Assembly (NCBI GenBank): GCA_023254755.1
Contig: JALRKU010000210.1
Span: 1-11,137 of the forward strand
DNA: 11,137 nt
Reading direction: 5' to 3'
Source of the DNA: Aeromicrobium sp.
GTDB taxonomy: Bacteria > Actinomycetota > Actinomycetes > Propionibacteriales > Nocardioidaceae
A program made the translations under genes and the position numbers. Positions within the stretch are counted from its first letter, which is position 1. Each line of letters begins with the position of its first letter. The notes below the pieces were generated by a model. The model was given only the letters and a program-made list of their open reading frames with translations. It did no database searches and was not told where the DNA came from. Positions 1 through 8,630 of the stretch are shown piece after piece.

Positions 1-744
1 ATGGGCGGCATGGGCTTCATCGAGAACAACAAGGCCGAGTGCATGCTGTCGGTGCTGACCAGCACCAACATGCTCGTCGCCGCGCGCGACGCCGGCACGG
101 AGCAGTTCTTCTACAGCAGCTCGGCCTGCGTCTACAACGGCACCAAGCAGACCGACCCCGACGTCACCGCCCTCAAGGAGTCCGACGCCTACCCGGCGGA
201 CCCGGAGGACGGCTACGGCTGGGAGAAGCTGTTCAGCGAGCGGATGGCGCGTCACTTCCGCGAGGACTACGGCCTCGAGACGCGCGTCGCCCGCTACCAC
301 AACGTCTACGGCCCCGAGGGCACCTTCGAGGGCGGACGCGAGAAGGCGCCGGCCGCGCTCAGCCGCAAGGTCGCCCAGGCCCGGCTGAGCGGCGATCACA
401 CCGTCGAGGTCTGGGGCGACGGCGAGCAGAGCCGCAGCTTCATGTACATCGACGACTGCGTCCGCGGGTCGCAGGAGATCCTGGCGGGCGACAACGTGGA
501 GCCCGTGAACCTGGGGTCCGCGGAGCTCGTCACGATCAACCAGATGATCGGCATCCTGGAGGAGATCTCCGGCATCAAGGTCGAGAAGAAGCACGACCTC
601 AGCGCACCGCAGGGCGTCCGCGGCCGCAACAGCGACAACACGATGTTCCACGACCTCTACGGCTGGGAGCCCTCGATCTCGCTGCACGACGGCCTCGAGC
701 GCACGTACGCGTGGATCTACGACCAGATCAAGGATCGCTACTGA
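1..744 (+). CDS. GDP-mannose 3,5-epimerase, 5'-truncated by the window
   Basis: NAD-dependent extended SDR enzyme, predicted to convert GDP-D-mannose to GDP-L-galactose and/or GDP-L-gulose for glycan synthesis in the cytoplasm. The visible 247 residues start inside the protein: the N-terminal Rossmann GxxGxxG segment (roughly 100 residues by comparison with the plant enzyme) lies upstream, so the ATG at base 1 is probably internal. From memory of the Arabidopsis enzyme, its catalytic set maps as follows: Ser41 and Cys43 in SSAC, Tyr72 and Lys76 in YGWEK, and Lys115 in GGREKAPAA. The Ser-Tyr (31) and Tyr-Lys (43) spacings are the same as in the plant protein. The substrate-site motifs RYHNVYGP, WGDGEQSRSF and GVRGRNSDN are also present. 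Because the acid/base residues special to this epimerase (Cys43, Lys115) are retained, this is a better call than a generic UDP-glucose 4-epimerase or dehydratase. The stop lies 4 nt before the glycosyltransferase start, implying one operon. Confidence 0.9.
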   Translation: MGGMGFIENNKAECMLSVLTSTNMLVAARDAGTEQFFYSSSACVYNGTKQTDPDVTALKESDAYPADPEDGYGWEKLFSERMARHFREDYGLETRVARYHNVYGPEGTFEGGREKAPAALSRKVAQARLSGDHTVEVWGDGEQSRSFMYIDDCVRGSQEILAGDNVEPVNLGSAELVTINQMIGILEEISGIKVEKKHDLSAPQGVRGRNSDNTMFHDLYGWEPSISLHDGLERTYAWIYDQIKDRY

Positions 745-748
745 CACG

Positions 749-1927
749 ATGCGGATCTGCCTGCACGACTTCTCGGGACACCCGTTCCAGGCGGAGCTGG
801 CACGTCGACTGGCCGACCGGGGGCACGAGGTCGTGCACACCTCGTCGGCGGAGTACGTCAGCGGCAAGGGCGACCTGGCCGCCGACGACGAGTCGGGTCG
901 CCTGACCTTCGTCCGCCTCGCGGTCGACCGGCCCTACGAGAAGAACTCCCCCCGCGCGCGCCTCACCTGGGAGCGGGCGTACGCCGCCGCCGCGATCGAG
1001 CAGCTGCGGACGTCGCGGTTCGACGTCTTCATCTCGTGCAACATCCCGCTGCTCGCCAGCCATCGGATCGCCCGCTGGTCGCGGCGCCACGGGCTGCCGT
1101 GGGTGTTCTGGCACCAGGACGTCTACAGCGCCGCGATGAGCGACGAGCTCCGAACCCGCGCGCCGCGGCCGGCGGCGGCCGTCGGTGCTCGCCTCCTCGA
1201 CCGGATGGAGGCGTACCTGGCCCGGCGGGCGAGCCACGTCGTCGCGATCGGCGACGCCTTCACCGAGGTGTACGACGGCTGGGGCGTCGACCCCCAGCGC
1301 GTCTCGGTCATCCCCAACTGGGCGCCGCTCGACGACATCCGGCCCCGACCCAGGGAGAACCCGTCGTCACGCCTGCTGTTCGACGACGACCAGCACCTGC
1401 GCCTGCTGTACGCCGGGACCATCGGCCGCAAGCACAACCCGGCGCTGCTGGTCGAGCTGATGCAGCGGCTCCGGGCGGCCGGCACGCCCGCGCGGCTGAC
1501 GGTCGTGTCGGAGGGCGACGCCGCCGCGGACCTGGCGCACCGCGATCCGGACCTGCGGGTCGTCGGCTTCCAGCCGGCCGAGGCCCTGGCCGACGTCCTC
1601 GGCTCGGCCGACGTGCTGGTGGCCCTCCTCGAACCTGACGCCACCCGATTCTCGATCCCCAGCAAGGTGCTCTCCTACATGGCGGCCGGTCGGCCGATCC
1701 TGGGCCTCATGCCGTCCGACAACCCCGCGGCCACCGACATCGTGGCCTCGGGCGGTCACGTCGGGACCCCGGACGTGGCGGGTGTCGAGGGGTCCATCGC
1801 GTGGCTGCACGCCCTCGACACGTCGTCCATCACCGACATCGGCGCCCGGGCCCGCACCGTGGCCGAGGAGAAGTTCGACGCCGAGCGCGTCACCGACCGC
1901 TTCGACCAGATCCTGCGCTCGACATGA
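749..1927 (+). CDS. Glycosyltransferase family 4 (WcaI-like)
   Basis: Predicted GT-B fold, retaining glycosyltransferase that moves a sugar from a nucleotide donor to a growing polysaccharide or lipid-linked acceptor; donor and acceptor cannot be read from sequence. The 392 aa length is normal for the family. The N-terminal acceptor half (about 1-185) holds a typical start (MRICLHDFSGHPFQAELA) and FWHQDVYS near 120. The C-terminal donor half holds VIPNWAP (187-193), LYAGTIGRKHNP (220-231) and FSIPSKVLSYMAAGRP (301-316), where the SK pair and the small-residue stretch are the GT4 donor-phosphate region. These motifs resemble colanic-acid WcaI-type enzymes. There is no signal peptide or membrane span. 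ATG was chosen because it lies 4 nt after the epimerase stop, though the nearest purine-rich stretch (AAGGA, 730-734) is rather far away. The gene is probably co-transcribed and coupled with the epimerase. Its last 38 bp overlap the converging acyltransferase gene. Confidence 0.9.
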   Translation: MRICLHDFSGHPFQAELARRLADRGHEVVHTSSAEYVSGKGDLAADDESGRLTFVRLAVDRPYEKNSPRARLTWERAYAAAAIEQLRTSRFDVFISCNIPLLASHRIARWSRRHGLPWVFWHQDVYSAAMSDELRTRAPRPAAAVGARLLDRMEAYLARRASHVVAIGDAFTEVYDGWGVDPQRVSVIPNWAPLDDIRPRPRENPSSRLLFDDDQHLRLLYAGTIGRKHNPALLVELMQRLRAAGTPARLTVVSEGDAAADLAHRDPDLRVVGFQPAEALADVLGSADVLVALLEPDATRFSIPSKVLSYMAAGRPILGLMPSDNPAATDIVASGGHVGTPDVAGVEGSIAWLHALDTSSITDIGARARTVAEEKFDAERVTDRFDQILRST

Positions 1928-3920
1928 GCTCGACGAACCGGGGCAGCAGCTGCTCGGCACCCCGGGCGTTGAGGTGCGCGCTGTCGCTGTAGAGACCGAT
2001 GCCCCTGCGGATCGTGCCGCACAGCTCGTCGGGGCACAGCACGTCGCGGACCGGCAGGGGGGTCACCCCGGCCGCCGACGCCGCCTCGGTCGCGGCCGCG
2101 AGGGAGTGCTCCTGCTCACGATCCATCGCCGCGCGCGACTCCTCGCGCTCGCACGACGACCGGTCGCGCAGCAGGTCCACCAGACGGCACGACCGCGGCG
2201 ACCAGCCCGTGCCGTCGGACTCGGCCCACTGGGGAATCAGCTCGACGGGGACCACATGATGTCCACGCTCCTGGATCGCCGTGTAGGACCGCTCCAGGCT
2301 CGCCGCCCACGCCGCCTGCTTCTTCGCGCCGCCGGAGTACACGGTCCCCGCGTCGTCGACGAGGACGAAGCGGTCGAGGTCGGGGATCGAGGAGCCCGAC
2401 ACGACGATGACGGTGGACGGGGGCTGCTCGGCCAGCCACGCCAGCGTGTCGGCGTAGCGGGCGTGGCAGTCGACGAGGAATCCGAGACGGACACCGGGGC
2501 GAGCGGTCGCGAGGTCGGCCAGCTGGCACGAGGGGATGGTGGCGACCGTGATCCGCCGGCCCGCGCGTTCAGCCGCCTCGACCACGGTGTCGGCGTACAT
2601 CCCGGCGTTCGAGTCGCCCACCAGGATGATCGGCGAGTCGTCGTCGGCGGGCCCGAAGGTGCACCGCGACAGGTCGCGCTGGCTGACGGGCGTCGCCGAC
2701 TGGCACTCCGACTGGATCGGGTGGTCGCCGCGCGCGACGCTCGCGGCGAACGCCTCGACCGATCCGTTCCACCAGTGCTGGGCGCTCGCGGTGGCCAGCG
2801 CGACGCTGGCGACGACCACGGGGACGGTGCACGCGAACCACAGACGCGGCGCGGACCAGTCGGCGAGGCGGCGGCGCCGACGGACCGGCTCCTCGACGAG
2901 CCGCAGGCTCACGTCCGCGATCGCGAGGCCGGCGAGCGCGGCCACCGGGGCCGTCACGTAGTCGCCCATCAGCACGATGAGGGGCCAGTGGAACAGGTAC
3001 CAGCCGTACGACCGGTCGCCGATCCAGACCATCGGCCGGGACGACAGGGGCGTCGCGTGGTCGACCTCGCTGGACCAGCACATCAGGGCGGTGCCGACGA
3101 CGGGCAGCAGCGCGACGTACCCGGGGAAGACGGACGGGTCGTCGATCAGCACGAGTCCGGCCAGCAGCACGAGCGCACCGCCCACCGCGACGACGCGCGG
3201 GCGCGCCGGGGGACGGTCACGCAGGCACAGCACGACCAGGGCGCCCACGCCGAACTCCCACGCGCGGGTCACGGGCGCGTAGAAGGCGAGGGTCGGACCG
3301 ATCCCGACCGACAGGTCGGCGTACGTGACGGCGACGGAGGCGAGGAAGGACAGGGCGGTGGCCACACCCACCGCCGTGGTGAGCGAGCGCGTCGCGCGAG
3401 CACCACCGCGCCGACGCACCCACCACAGGACGAGCACGACGAGGATCGGGTAGGCGAGGTAGAACTGCTCCTCCACGGCAAGGGACCACATGTGCAGCAG
3501 AGGGTTCTGGTCGGCCGAGTCGGCGAAGTACCCGAGCGTCAGCACGGCGAGCACGACGTTCGCGACCCACACCACGCTGGCCACCGCCGTGATCCCGATG
3601 TCCCGCTGCGTCCCGACCGGTCCCGCGAAAGGGACGCTCAGCACGAGGGTGAGCAGGATCGCGACGGCCAGGGCCGGCGCGAGGCGGCGGACGCGTCCGG
3701 CCCAGAACGACCGGAGGTCGAGTCGAAGATCTCGTGCGGTCCGCGTCAGCACGAGGCGCGTGATGACGAAGCCGGAGATCACGAAGAACACGTCGACGCC
3801 GATGAAGCCCGCGCCCACGGGGAGATCGGCGTGGTAGAGCACCACGAGCAGCACGGCCACGGCGCGCAGGCCTTGGATGGATCGGAGTCTTCCCGCGGGG
3901 GGCTGCGACGCGTCGCTCAC
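1890..3920 (-). CDS. Membrane acyltransferase 3 with C-terminal SGNH domain (OafA/YrhL-like)
   Basis: Predicted integral membrane O-acyltransferase that modifies an extracytoplasmic glycan, commonly by O-acetylation. Residues 15-350 form the acyltransferase-3 domain with about ten hydrophobic helices. It shows the family signatures: His30 in LYHADLP, GFIGVDVFFVISGF (38-51), RVRRLAPAL (76-84), HMWSLAVEEQFYLAYP (143-158) and WIGDRSYGWYLFHWPL (299-314). A further helix near 359-380 leads to an extracytoplasmic SGNH hydrolase-like domain with ILVGDSNAGMY (nucleophile Ser437) and DSAHLNARG (Asp646, His649). Block I reads GDSN, where GDSH is more usual. Length 676 aa is normal for the fused form. 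The start is GTG at 3920, placed so that the conserved N-terminal motif follows within 30 residues; no convincing Shine-Dalgarno precedes it. A weak -10-like CACACT (minus strand, 3933-3928) lies 7 nt upstream. The gene is convergent with the glycosyltransferase and likely decorates the same polysaccharide. Confidence 0.92.
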   Translation of the reverse strand: MSDASQPPAGRLRSIQGLRAVAVLLVVLYHADLPVGAGFIGVDVFFVISGFVITRLVLTRTARDLRLDLRSFWAGRVRRLAPALAVAILLTLVLSVPFAGPVGTQRDIGITAVASVVWVANVVLAVLTLGYFADSADQNPLLHMWSLAVEEQFYLAYPILVVLVLWWVRRRGGARATRSLTTAVGVATALSFLASVAVTYADLSVGIGPTLAFYAPVTRAWEFGVGALVVLCLRDRPPARPRVVAVGGALVLLAGLVLIDDPSVFPGYVALLPVVGTALMCWSSEVDHATPLSSRPMVWIGDRSYGWYLFHWPLIVLMGDYVTAPVAALAGLAIADVSLRLVEEPVRRRRRLADWSAPRLWFACTVPVVVASVALATASAQHWWNGSVEAFAASVARGDHPIQSECQSATPVSQRDLSRCTFGPADDDSPIILVGDSNAGMYADTVVEAAERAGRRITVATIPSCQLADLATARPGVRLGFLVDCHARYADTLAWLAEQPPSTVIVVSGSSIPDLDRFVLVDDAGTVYSGGAKKQAAWAASLERSYTAIQERGHHVVPVELIPQWAESDGTGWSPRSCRLVDLLRDRSSCEREESRAAMDREQEHSLAAATEAASAAGVTPLPVRDVLCPDELCGTIRRGIGLYSDSAHLNARGAEQLLPRFVELMSSAGSGRSGR

Positions 3921-3958
3921 CCGCCGAAGTGTGGCACGGCAGGGCCCGTTCCGCGGAG

Positions 3959-3964
3959 TAGGGT
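3959..3964 (+). promoter_or_regulatory. Candidate -10 box for a leaderless gene
   Basis: TAGGGT matches the actinobacterial TAnnnT -10 pattern and is followed by exactly 6 nt before the GTG at 3971, so transcription would begin at or next to the start codon. No good -35 is visible 17-18 nt further upstream. The only other candidate signal is a weak ribosome site (GGAG, 3966-3969) directly abutting the GTG, which is too close to work as a normal one. Confidence 0.45.
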
Positions 3965-3970
3965 CGGAGC

Positions 3971-4630
3971 GTGAACGCGAACTGGCTCGTCGGTGACCGG
4001 CTGGCCGACGTGCTGCACATCGGCGACCACGAGCTGGCGCACCGGCTCAGCGACCAGGGCCACGAGGTGGTGGTCGTCGATCCAGGGGCGCGCGGCCGCC
4101 CCGACGACGACATCAGCTACGTCCGCGGCGAGCTGTCCCACCTGCCGTTCGTCGCGCGGTCCTTCGACGCCGTGGTGCTCCCGCACCTCGATCTCTCGAC
4201 CGTCGAGGCGGCGTCGGTCGCCCGGGTGCTGCGCACCGACGGCCACGTGGGCGCGGCGTCGCGCTCGTTCGACGACTCGATCCCCTGGGTGCGACGGATG
4301 CTGCGCCTCGTCGGGCACTCCCCCGCCACCGACGCGAGCGCGTCGGGCCTCACCCGGTCGGGGTTGTTCCACCCGTCCGAGACCCGCGAGACGGCGGACT
4401 GGAGCGAGCTCGACCTGGCCGCGACGCTGCAGCTCGCCCAGTTCCTGGCCGGACCCCGCTTCGACGACGACACGCGCGACGCCGTGCGTGCGCTCTTCGC
4501 CGAGAGCGCCGAGCAGACGGGGAGCCTCCGCCTGCGGCACCGCGCGACGCTCGTCCGCGCACGGGTCGACCGCTCGCAGATCCAGGACGAGGAGCCCGAC
4601 GCCGACACGACGCTGTTCGACCTGCGATGA
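3971..4630 (+). CDS. Methyltransferase-fold protein with degenerate SAM site
   Basis: A 219-aa soluble protein that looks like a shortened class I SAM-dependent methyltransferase. VLHIGDHE (14-21) sits where motif I should be, VVVVDPG (33-39) ends with the usual acidic residue of strand 2, ELSHLPFVARSFDAVVLP (54-71) resembles the 'PF...FDAVV' post-motif, and a helix plus ARVLRTDGHV (84-93) resembles the 'LKPGG' segment. Motif I lacks the normal GxGxG glycines (GDHE instead), so SAM binding or catalysis may be lost. The C-terminal half (about 110-219) has no motif I recognise. Start GTG at 3971 is supported by the -10 box 6 nt upstream. Its stop overlaps the histidine kinase start (ATGA), which implies translational coupling and a shared role with the kinase. 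The name is a fold-level guess, not a demonstrated activity. Confidence 0.7.
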   Translation: MNANWLVGDRLADVLHIGDHELAHRLSDQGHEVVVVDPGARGRPDDDISYVRGELSHLPFVARSFDAVVLPHLDLSTVEAASVARVLRTDGHVGAASRSFDDSIPWVRRMLRLVGHSPATDASASGLTRSGLFHPSETRETADWSELDLAATLQLAQFLAGPRFDDDTRDAVRALFAESAEQTGSLRLRHRATLVRARVDRSQIQDEEPDADTTLFDLR

Positions 4631-5709
4631 GCCGCCGCTGGTGGCCGTGGGGACGCCGGTCGCTCGGCACCGCGGCCGACCGCGCCACGTACGCCACGCT
4701 GCACACCGCGTCGCTCGCCGCTCCCGCCCTGCGCGCCGGGCTCGACGCCGACAGCGCGGCCGCCGCGCTGCCGCACCTGCGGAGGATGATCGGACCGCAC
4801 ACCCTGGCGATCACCGACACGGCCGGACCGCTGGCGTGGGAGGGCGAGCGACGACCGCACGACGCCAGGGCGCTGATCAGCGCGGTGCTCACGACCGGCA
4901 GCACCCAGGCCTCCGACCGGACCGTCGTGGCCCCGCTCAGCGTGGAGGGCACGGTCGTCGGGTGCTTCCTGGTGCACGCCGACGAGGCGTCCGCGGGCCT
5001 CGTGCGCACGACCGACGAGGTCGCCCGGTGGATGTCCAGCCAGCTCGAGCTCGCCGAGCTGGGCGCGTCACGGACCGCGCTGATGGAGGCGGAGCTGCGG
5101 GCGCTCCGCGCCCAGATCTCCCCGCACTTCATCTACAACTCCCTCGCCGCCATCGCCACGTTCGTCCGGACCGATCCCGAGCGGGCCCGAGAGCTGCTGC
5201 TGGAGTTCGCCGACTTCACCCGCTACTCCTTCCGACGCCACGGCGAGTTCACGACCCTGGCCGAGGAGCTGCGGTCGATCGAGCGCTACCTCGTCCTGGA
5301 GCAGGCGCGCTTCGGCGACCGTCTGCGCGTCCGGACCCGGATCGCCCCCGAGGTCTTGAGCGTCCGGCTGCCGTTCCTGTCCGTGCAGCCACTGGTCGAG
5401 AACGCGGTGCGCCACGGCGTCGAGGGCGCGGCAGGCCAGGGGCTGATCACGGTCTCCGCCGCCGACGCCGGGTCCGAGTGCGTCATCTCGATCGAGGACG
5501 ACGGGGCGGGCGCCGACCCCGACCGCATCCGCGAGGTGCTGGCCGGGCGGACCGACAGCGACAGCGTCGGTCTGCTGAACGTCGACGAGCGGCTGCGAGC
5601 GGTCTACGGACCGCACCACGGCATCGTCGTCGAGACCGCTCCCGGGCGCGGGACCAAGGTGACGCTGCACATCCCGAAGTTCGCCGTGGGCGTCGGGCAA
5701 GTCGTTCCG

Positions 5710-5712
<3 letters not shown>
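4627..5712 (+). CDS. LytS-type sensor histidine kinase with GAF-like domain
   Basis: Predicted sensor kinase of the His_kinase/HATPase LytS family, normally the partner of a LytTR response regulator. The 361-aa protein has no membrane span, so sensing should be cytoplasmic. Residues about 20-145 look like a GAF-type input domain (LHTASLAAPALRAGL, then VVAPLSVEGTVVGCFLV). A short coiled coil (SQLELAELGASRTALMEAEL) leads to the phosphoacceptor box AQISPHFIYNSL with His167. The ATPase domain shows the N box VQPLVENAVRHG (Asn259), EDDGAG (290-295), SVGLLNVDERL (313-323) and GRGTKVTLHIP (340-350). ATG at 4627 overlaps the preceding stop by 4 nt (ATGA). No regulator gene follows directly; the nearest candidate partner begins at 10664 on the same strand. 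Its TAG stop doubles as the first bases of the putative guaB1 -10 box. The signal sensed cannot be inferred. Confidence 0.93.
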
Positions 5713-7182
<1,470 letters not shown>

Positions 7183-7185
7183 GCG

Positions 7186-7947
7186 TCAGCCGTCCTTGCG
7201 GACGAACACGTGCAAGGTGGGGGCGAGCCGGCGAGGGATGAACCGCACCACCACGTCGACGACGCGCCACACCCAGGTGGTGCGACCGAAGTAGGCCGGC
7301 TCGCCGGTCTGGCCGTAGACCACGACCTGGCGTCCGGGGAACGCACGACGGAGCTGGCGCCGGGTGTTCATCGCGTAGCGGGTCGGGAAGACGTCCTCGA
7401 CCTTGCGATGCGGCTGCACGACCTTGAGCACCCGGGTGTGCAGGCTGTTGGGCACGGCGCGAGCGGCGATGCCGATGAAGCCCCACTTGTTGGGGGTGCG
7501 GGCCGCGAACCATCCCCCGGGCTTGAGCACCCGCATGACCTCGCTGGACACCTGGGCGACGTCGGCGTGGTCCACGTGCTCGAGCACGTAGTCGGCCACC
7601 ACGACGTCGAACGTCTCGTCGGGGAACGGCAGCGGCTCGCCGATCCCGACGACGTGCGCCTCGTCGAGCGACGGGTTGTCGCGCACCGCCTCGTCGACGT
7701 CGGTGCCGACCGAGCGAGCGACCCGTCCGCGGAACCATCGCAGCTGGCGGTGCAGCGGGGGCACGGGCTCGACCGTCCACCAGCCGCGTCCCGCGCCGAA
7801 GTCCAGGACGTGGCTGTCGGCGTCGACGACCGCGTTCACGCGTTGGTAGAACTCGACCGTCCCGTCGAGGTGCGAGTAGCCGCCGACGGCGGACTCGGGG
7901 TAGAGCCGGGCGACGTTGCGGTCGGGGGTGAACTCCTGCTGCGCCAT
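7186..7947 (-). CDS. Class I SAM-dependent methyltransferase
   Basis: Predicted soluble methyltransferase of the Methyltransf_11/25 type; substrate unknown. With the start used here it is 253 aa. Motif I is VLDFGAGRGWW (47-57) with intact glycines, GTDVDE (81-86) ends strand 2, GEPLPFPDETFDVVVADYVLEHV (103-125) covers motifs II/III, and VLKPGGWFAARTPNKWGF (140-157) is the post-motif. The C-terminal part has a basic, weakly hydrophobic segment (VVDVVVRFIPRRLAP), which may associate with membrane but is not a clear span. I chose ATG at 7947 because GGAGAGG precedes it by 7 nt on the minus strand. A longer frame from GTG at 7971 (8 more residues) is possible but would read through that ribosome site. 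It lies downstream of bioQ on the same strand with a 90-nt gap, and converges on guaB1. Confidence 0.85.
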   Translation of the reverse strand: MAQQEFTPDRNVARLYPESAVGGYSHLDGTVEFYQRVNAVVDADSHVLDFGAGRGWWTVEPVPPLHRQLRWFRGRVARSVGTDVDEAVRDNPSLDEAHVVGIGEPLPFPDETFDVVVADYVLEHVDHADVAQVSSEVMRVLKPGGWFAARTPNKWGFIGIAARAVPNSLHTRVLKVVQPHRKVEDVFPTRYAMNTRRQLRRAFPGRQVVVYGQTGEPAYFGRTTWVWRVVDVVVRFIPRRLAPTLHVFVRKDG

Positions 7948-7993
7948 CACTTCGCCTCTCCGGTCGTCCACACGTCCCGCCGGCCGTACGCTA
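7948..7993 (-). promoter_or_regulatory. Candidate promoter and ribosome site of the methyltransferase
   Basis: On the minus strand TAGCGT (7993-7988) fits a TAnnnT -10 box. It would give a roughly 33-nt leader that ends with GGAGAGG, 7 nt before ATG 7947. No convincing -35 is visible, so read-through from bioQ remains possible. Confidence 0.35.
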
Positions 7994-8037
7994 CCCGACC
8001 CGGCCTCCCCGGTGGTATCGCCACGAGGTCGCGCCCG

Positions 8038-8550
8038 TCACAGCAGTCCGCGGAGCACGATGTCGACACCGCGGTCGAACGACGCGTCGAGGTCGGGGTC
8101 GGGCTCGATCGCGCCCACCGACGCCGCCATGCGATGCATCTGCGTCGCCTGGGTGTGGCCGAACACGAACAGCAGGAGCGTCCGCGCGCCCTGCTTGTCG
8201 GCGAGCACGTCGACCAGGTCGGCCTCGACCTGCGACGCGCCGAGCCGGAAGGCCGAGGCGGTCGCGACGACCTCGGCGCCGTCGCGCACCGCGAGCATCG
8301 CGGCCCGGAGGGCGCGCACGAGCGAGCGGGCCCGCTCCCGGACCGACCCGGCGGCCGACACCTCGACGTCGGCGACGATCCGGTCGGCCATCAGTGCCAG
8401 CAGCGTCTGCTTGTCGGCCACGTGGTGGTACAGCGCGGAGGGCTGGACGTCGAGGTGGCCGGCGACGCGGCGCATGGAGCAGAACTCGAGCCCGTAGGCG
8501 TCGAGCACCTCGAGCGCTCCGGTGACGACGTCGTCCAGGCGGTTGACCAC
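8038..8550 (-). CDS. bioQ: TetR-family repressor of biotin uptake, BioQ-like
   Basis: A 170-aa TetR-type transcription factor, predicted to repress biotin transport (and its own gene) when biotin is ample, as known for actinobacterial BioQ. The N-terminal helix-turn-helix spans about 25-44 (SMRRVAGHLDVQPSALYHHV) and is followed by the typical DKQTLLALM. The remainder (about 60-170) is an all-helical ligand/dimer domain with no recognisable motif. The BioQ assignment rests on context: it is divergent from bioYMN, and two perfect TGAAC-N3-GTTCA palindromes, the site type I recall for Corynebacterium and Mycobacterium BioQ, lie in the shared gap. Two GTG codons are in tandem (8553 and 8550). I prefer 8550 because TAGACT on the minus strand (8562-8557) lies exactly 6 nt upstream, the same geometry as at 3971 and 5722. 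No biotin synthesis gene is in the window, and whether the cell makes biotin cannot be judged here. Confidence 0.85.
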   Translation of the reverse strand: MVNRLDDVVTGALEVLDAYGLEFCSMRRVAGHLDVQPSALYHHVADKQTLLALMADRIVADVEVSAAGSVRERARSLVRALRAAMLAVRDGAEVVATASAFRLGASQVEADLVDVLADKQGARTLLLFVFGHTQATQMHRMAASVGAIEPDPDLDASFDRGVDIVLRGLL

Positions 8551-8556
8551 CACCGG

Positions 8557-8586
8557 AGTCTATCGGCTAACCTGAACGCCGTTCAG
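8557..8586 (-). promoter_or_regulatory. Candidate bioQ promoter
   Basis: Minus strand: -10 TAGACT at 8562-8557 and a -35-like CTGAAC at 8586-8581, with an 18-nt spacer. The -35 lies inside the first BioQ operator, so bound BioQ would block its own transcription. The -10 lies 6 nt before GTG 8550, consistent with a leaderless message. Confidence 0.5.
8573..8585. promoter_or_regulatory. BioQ operator 1
   Basis: TGAACGCCGTTCA is a perfect TGAAC-N3-GTTCA palindrome, extended by CC/GG on its flanks to a 17-bp symmetric site (8571-8587). It fits the BioQ binding site as I recall it. It lies between the divergent bioQ and bioY genes and covers the bioQ -35 region. Confidence 0.8.
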
Positions 8587-8588
8587 GC

Positions 8589-8601
8589 TGAACACCGTTC
8601 A
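8589..8601. promoter_or_regulatory. BioQ operator 2
   Basis: TGAACACCGTTCA is a second perfect-arm palindrome, centre-to-centre 16 bp from operator 1 and with C/G flanks. It is closer to bioY. Two adjacent sites suggest two dimers bound side by side, or separate control of the two divergent genes. Confidence 0.8.
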
Positions 8602-8630
8602 GTTTCTGGACTCGACCCGAAGGATCCCCC

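Noticed and set aside
1782..3974. Long plus-strand open frame (about 730 codons) over the acyltransferase
   Set aside because: It is antisense to a gene with clear acyltransferase and SGNH motifs, and its translation is a low-complexity Arg/Gly/Asp/His-rich string typical of GC-rich shadow frames.
7191..7204. Short hairpin CGTCC-TTGC-GGACG after guaB1, as a terminator
   Set aside because: Only a 5-bp stem, no U tract, and inside the coding sequence of the converging methyltransferase; likely chance in GC-rich DNA.
7948..7971. Upstream GTG at 7971 as the methyltransferase start
   Set aside because: The extra 8 residues are encoded by the ribosome-site region itself, and the ATG at 7947 has a well-placed GGAGAGG.
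8543..8573. TTGACC (8543-8548) and TAACCT (8568-8573) as the bioY promoter
   Set aside because: The spacer would be 19 nt and an alternative -10 (TGGACT, 8607-8612) also exists; I could not choose, so no bioY promoter is listed.
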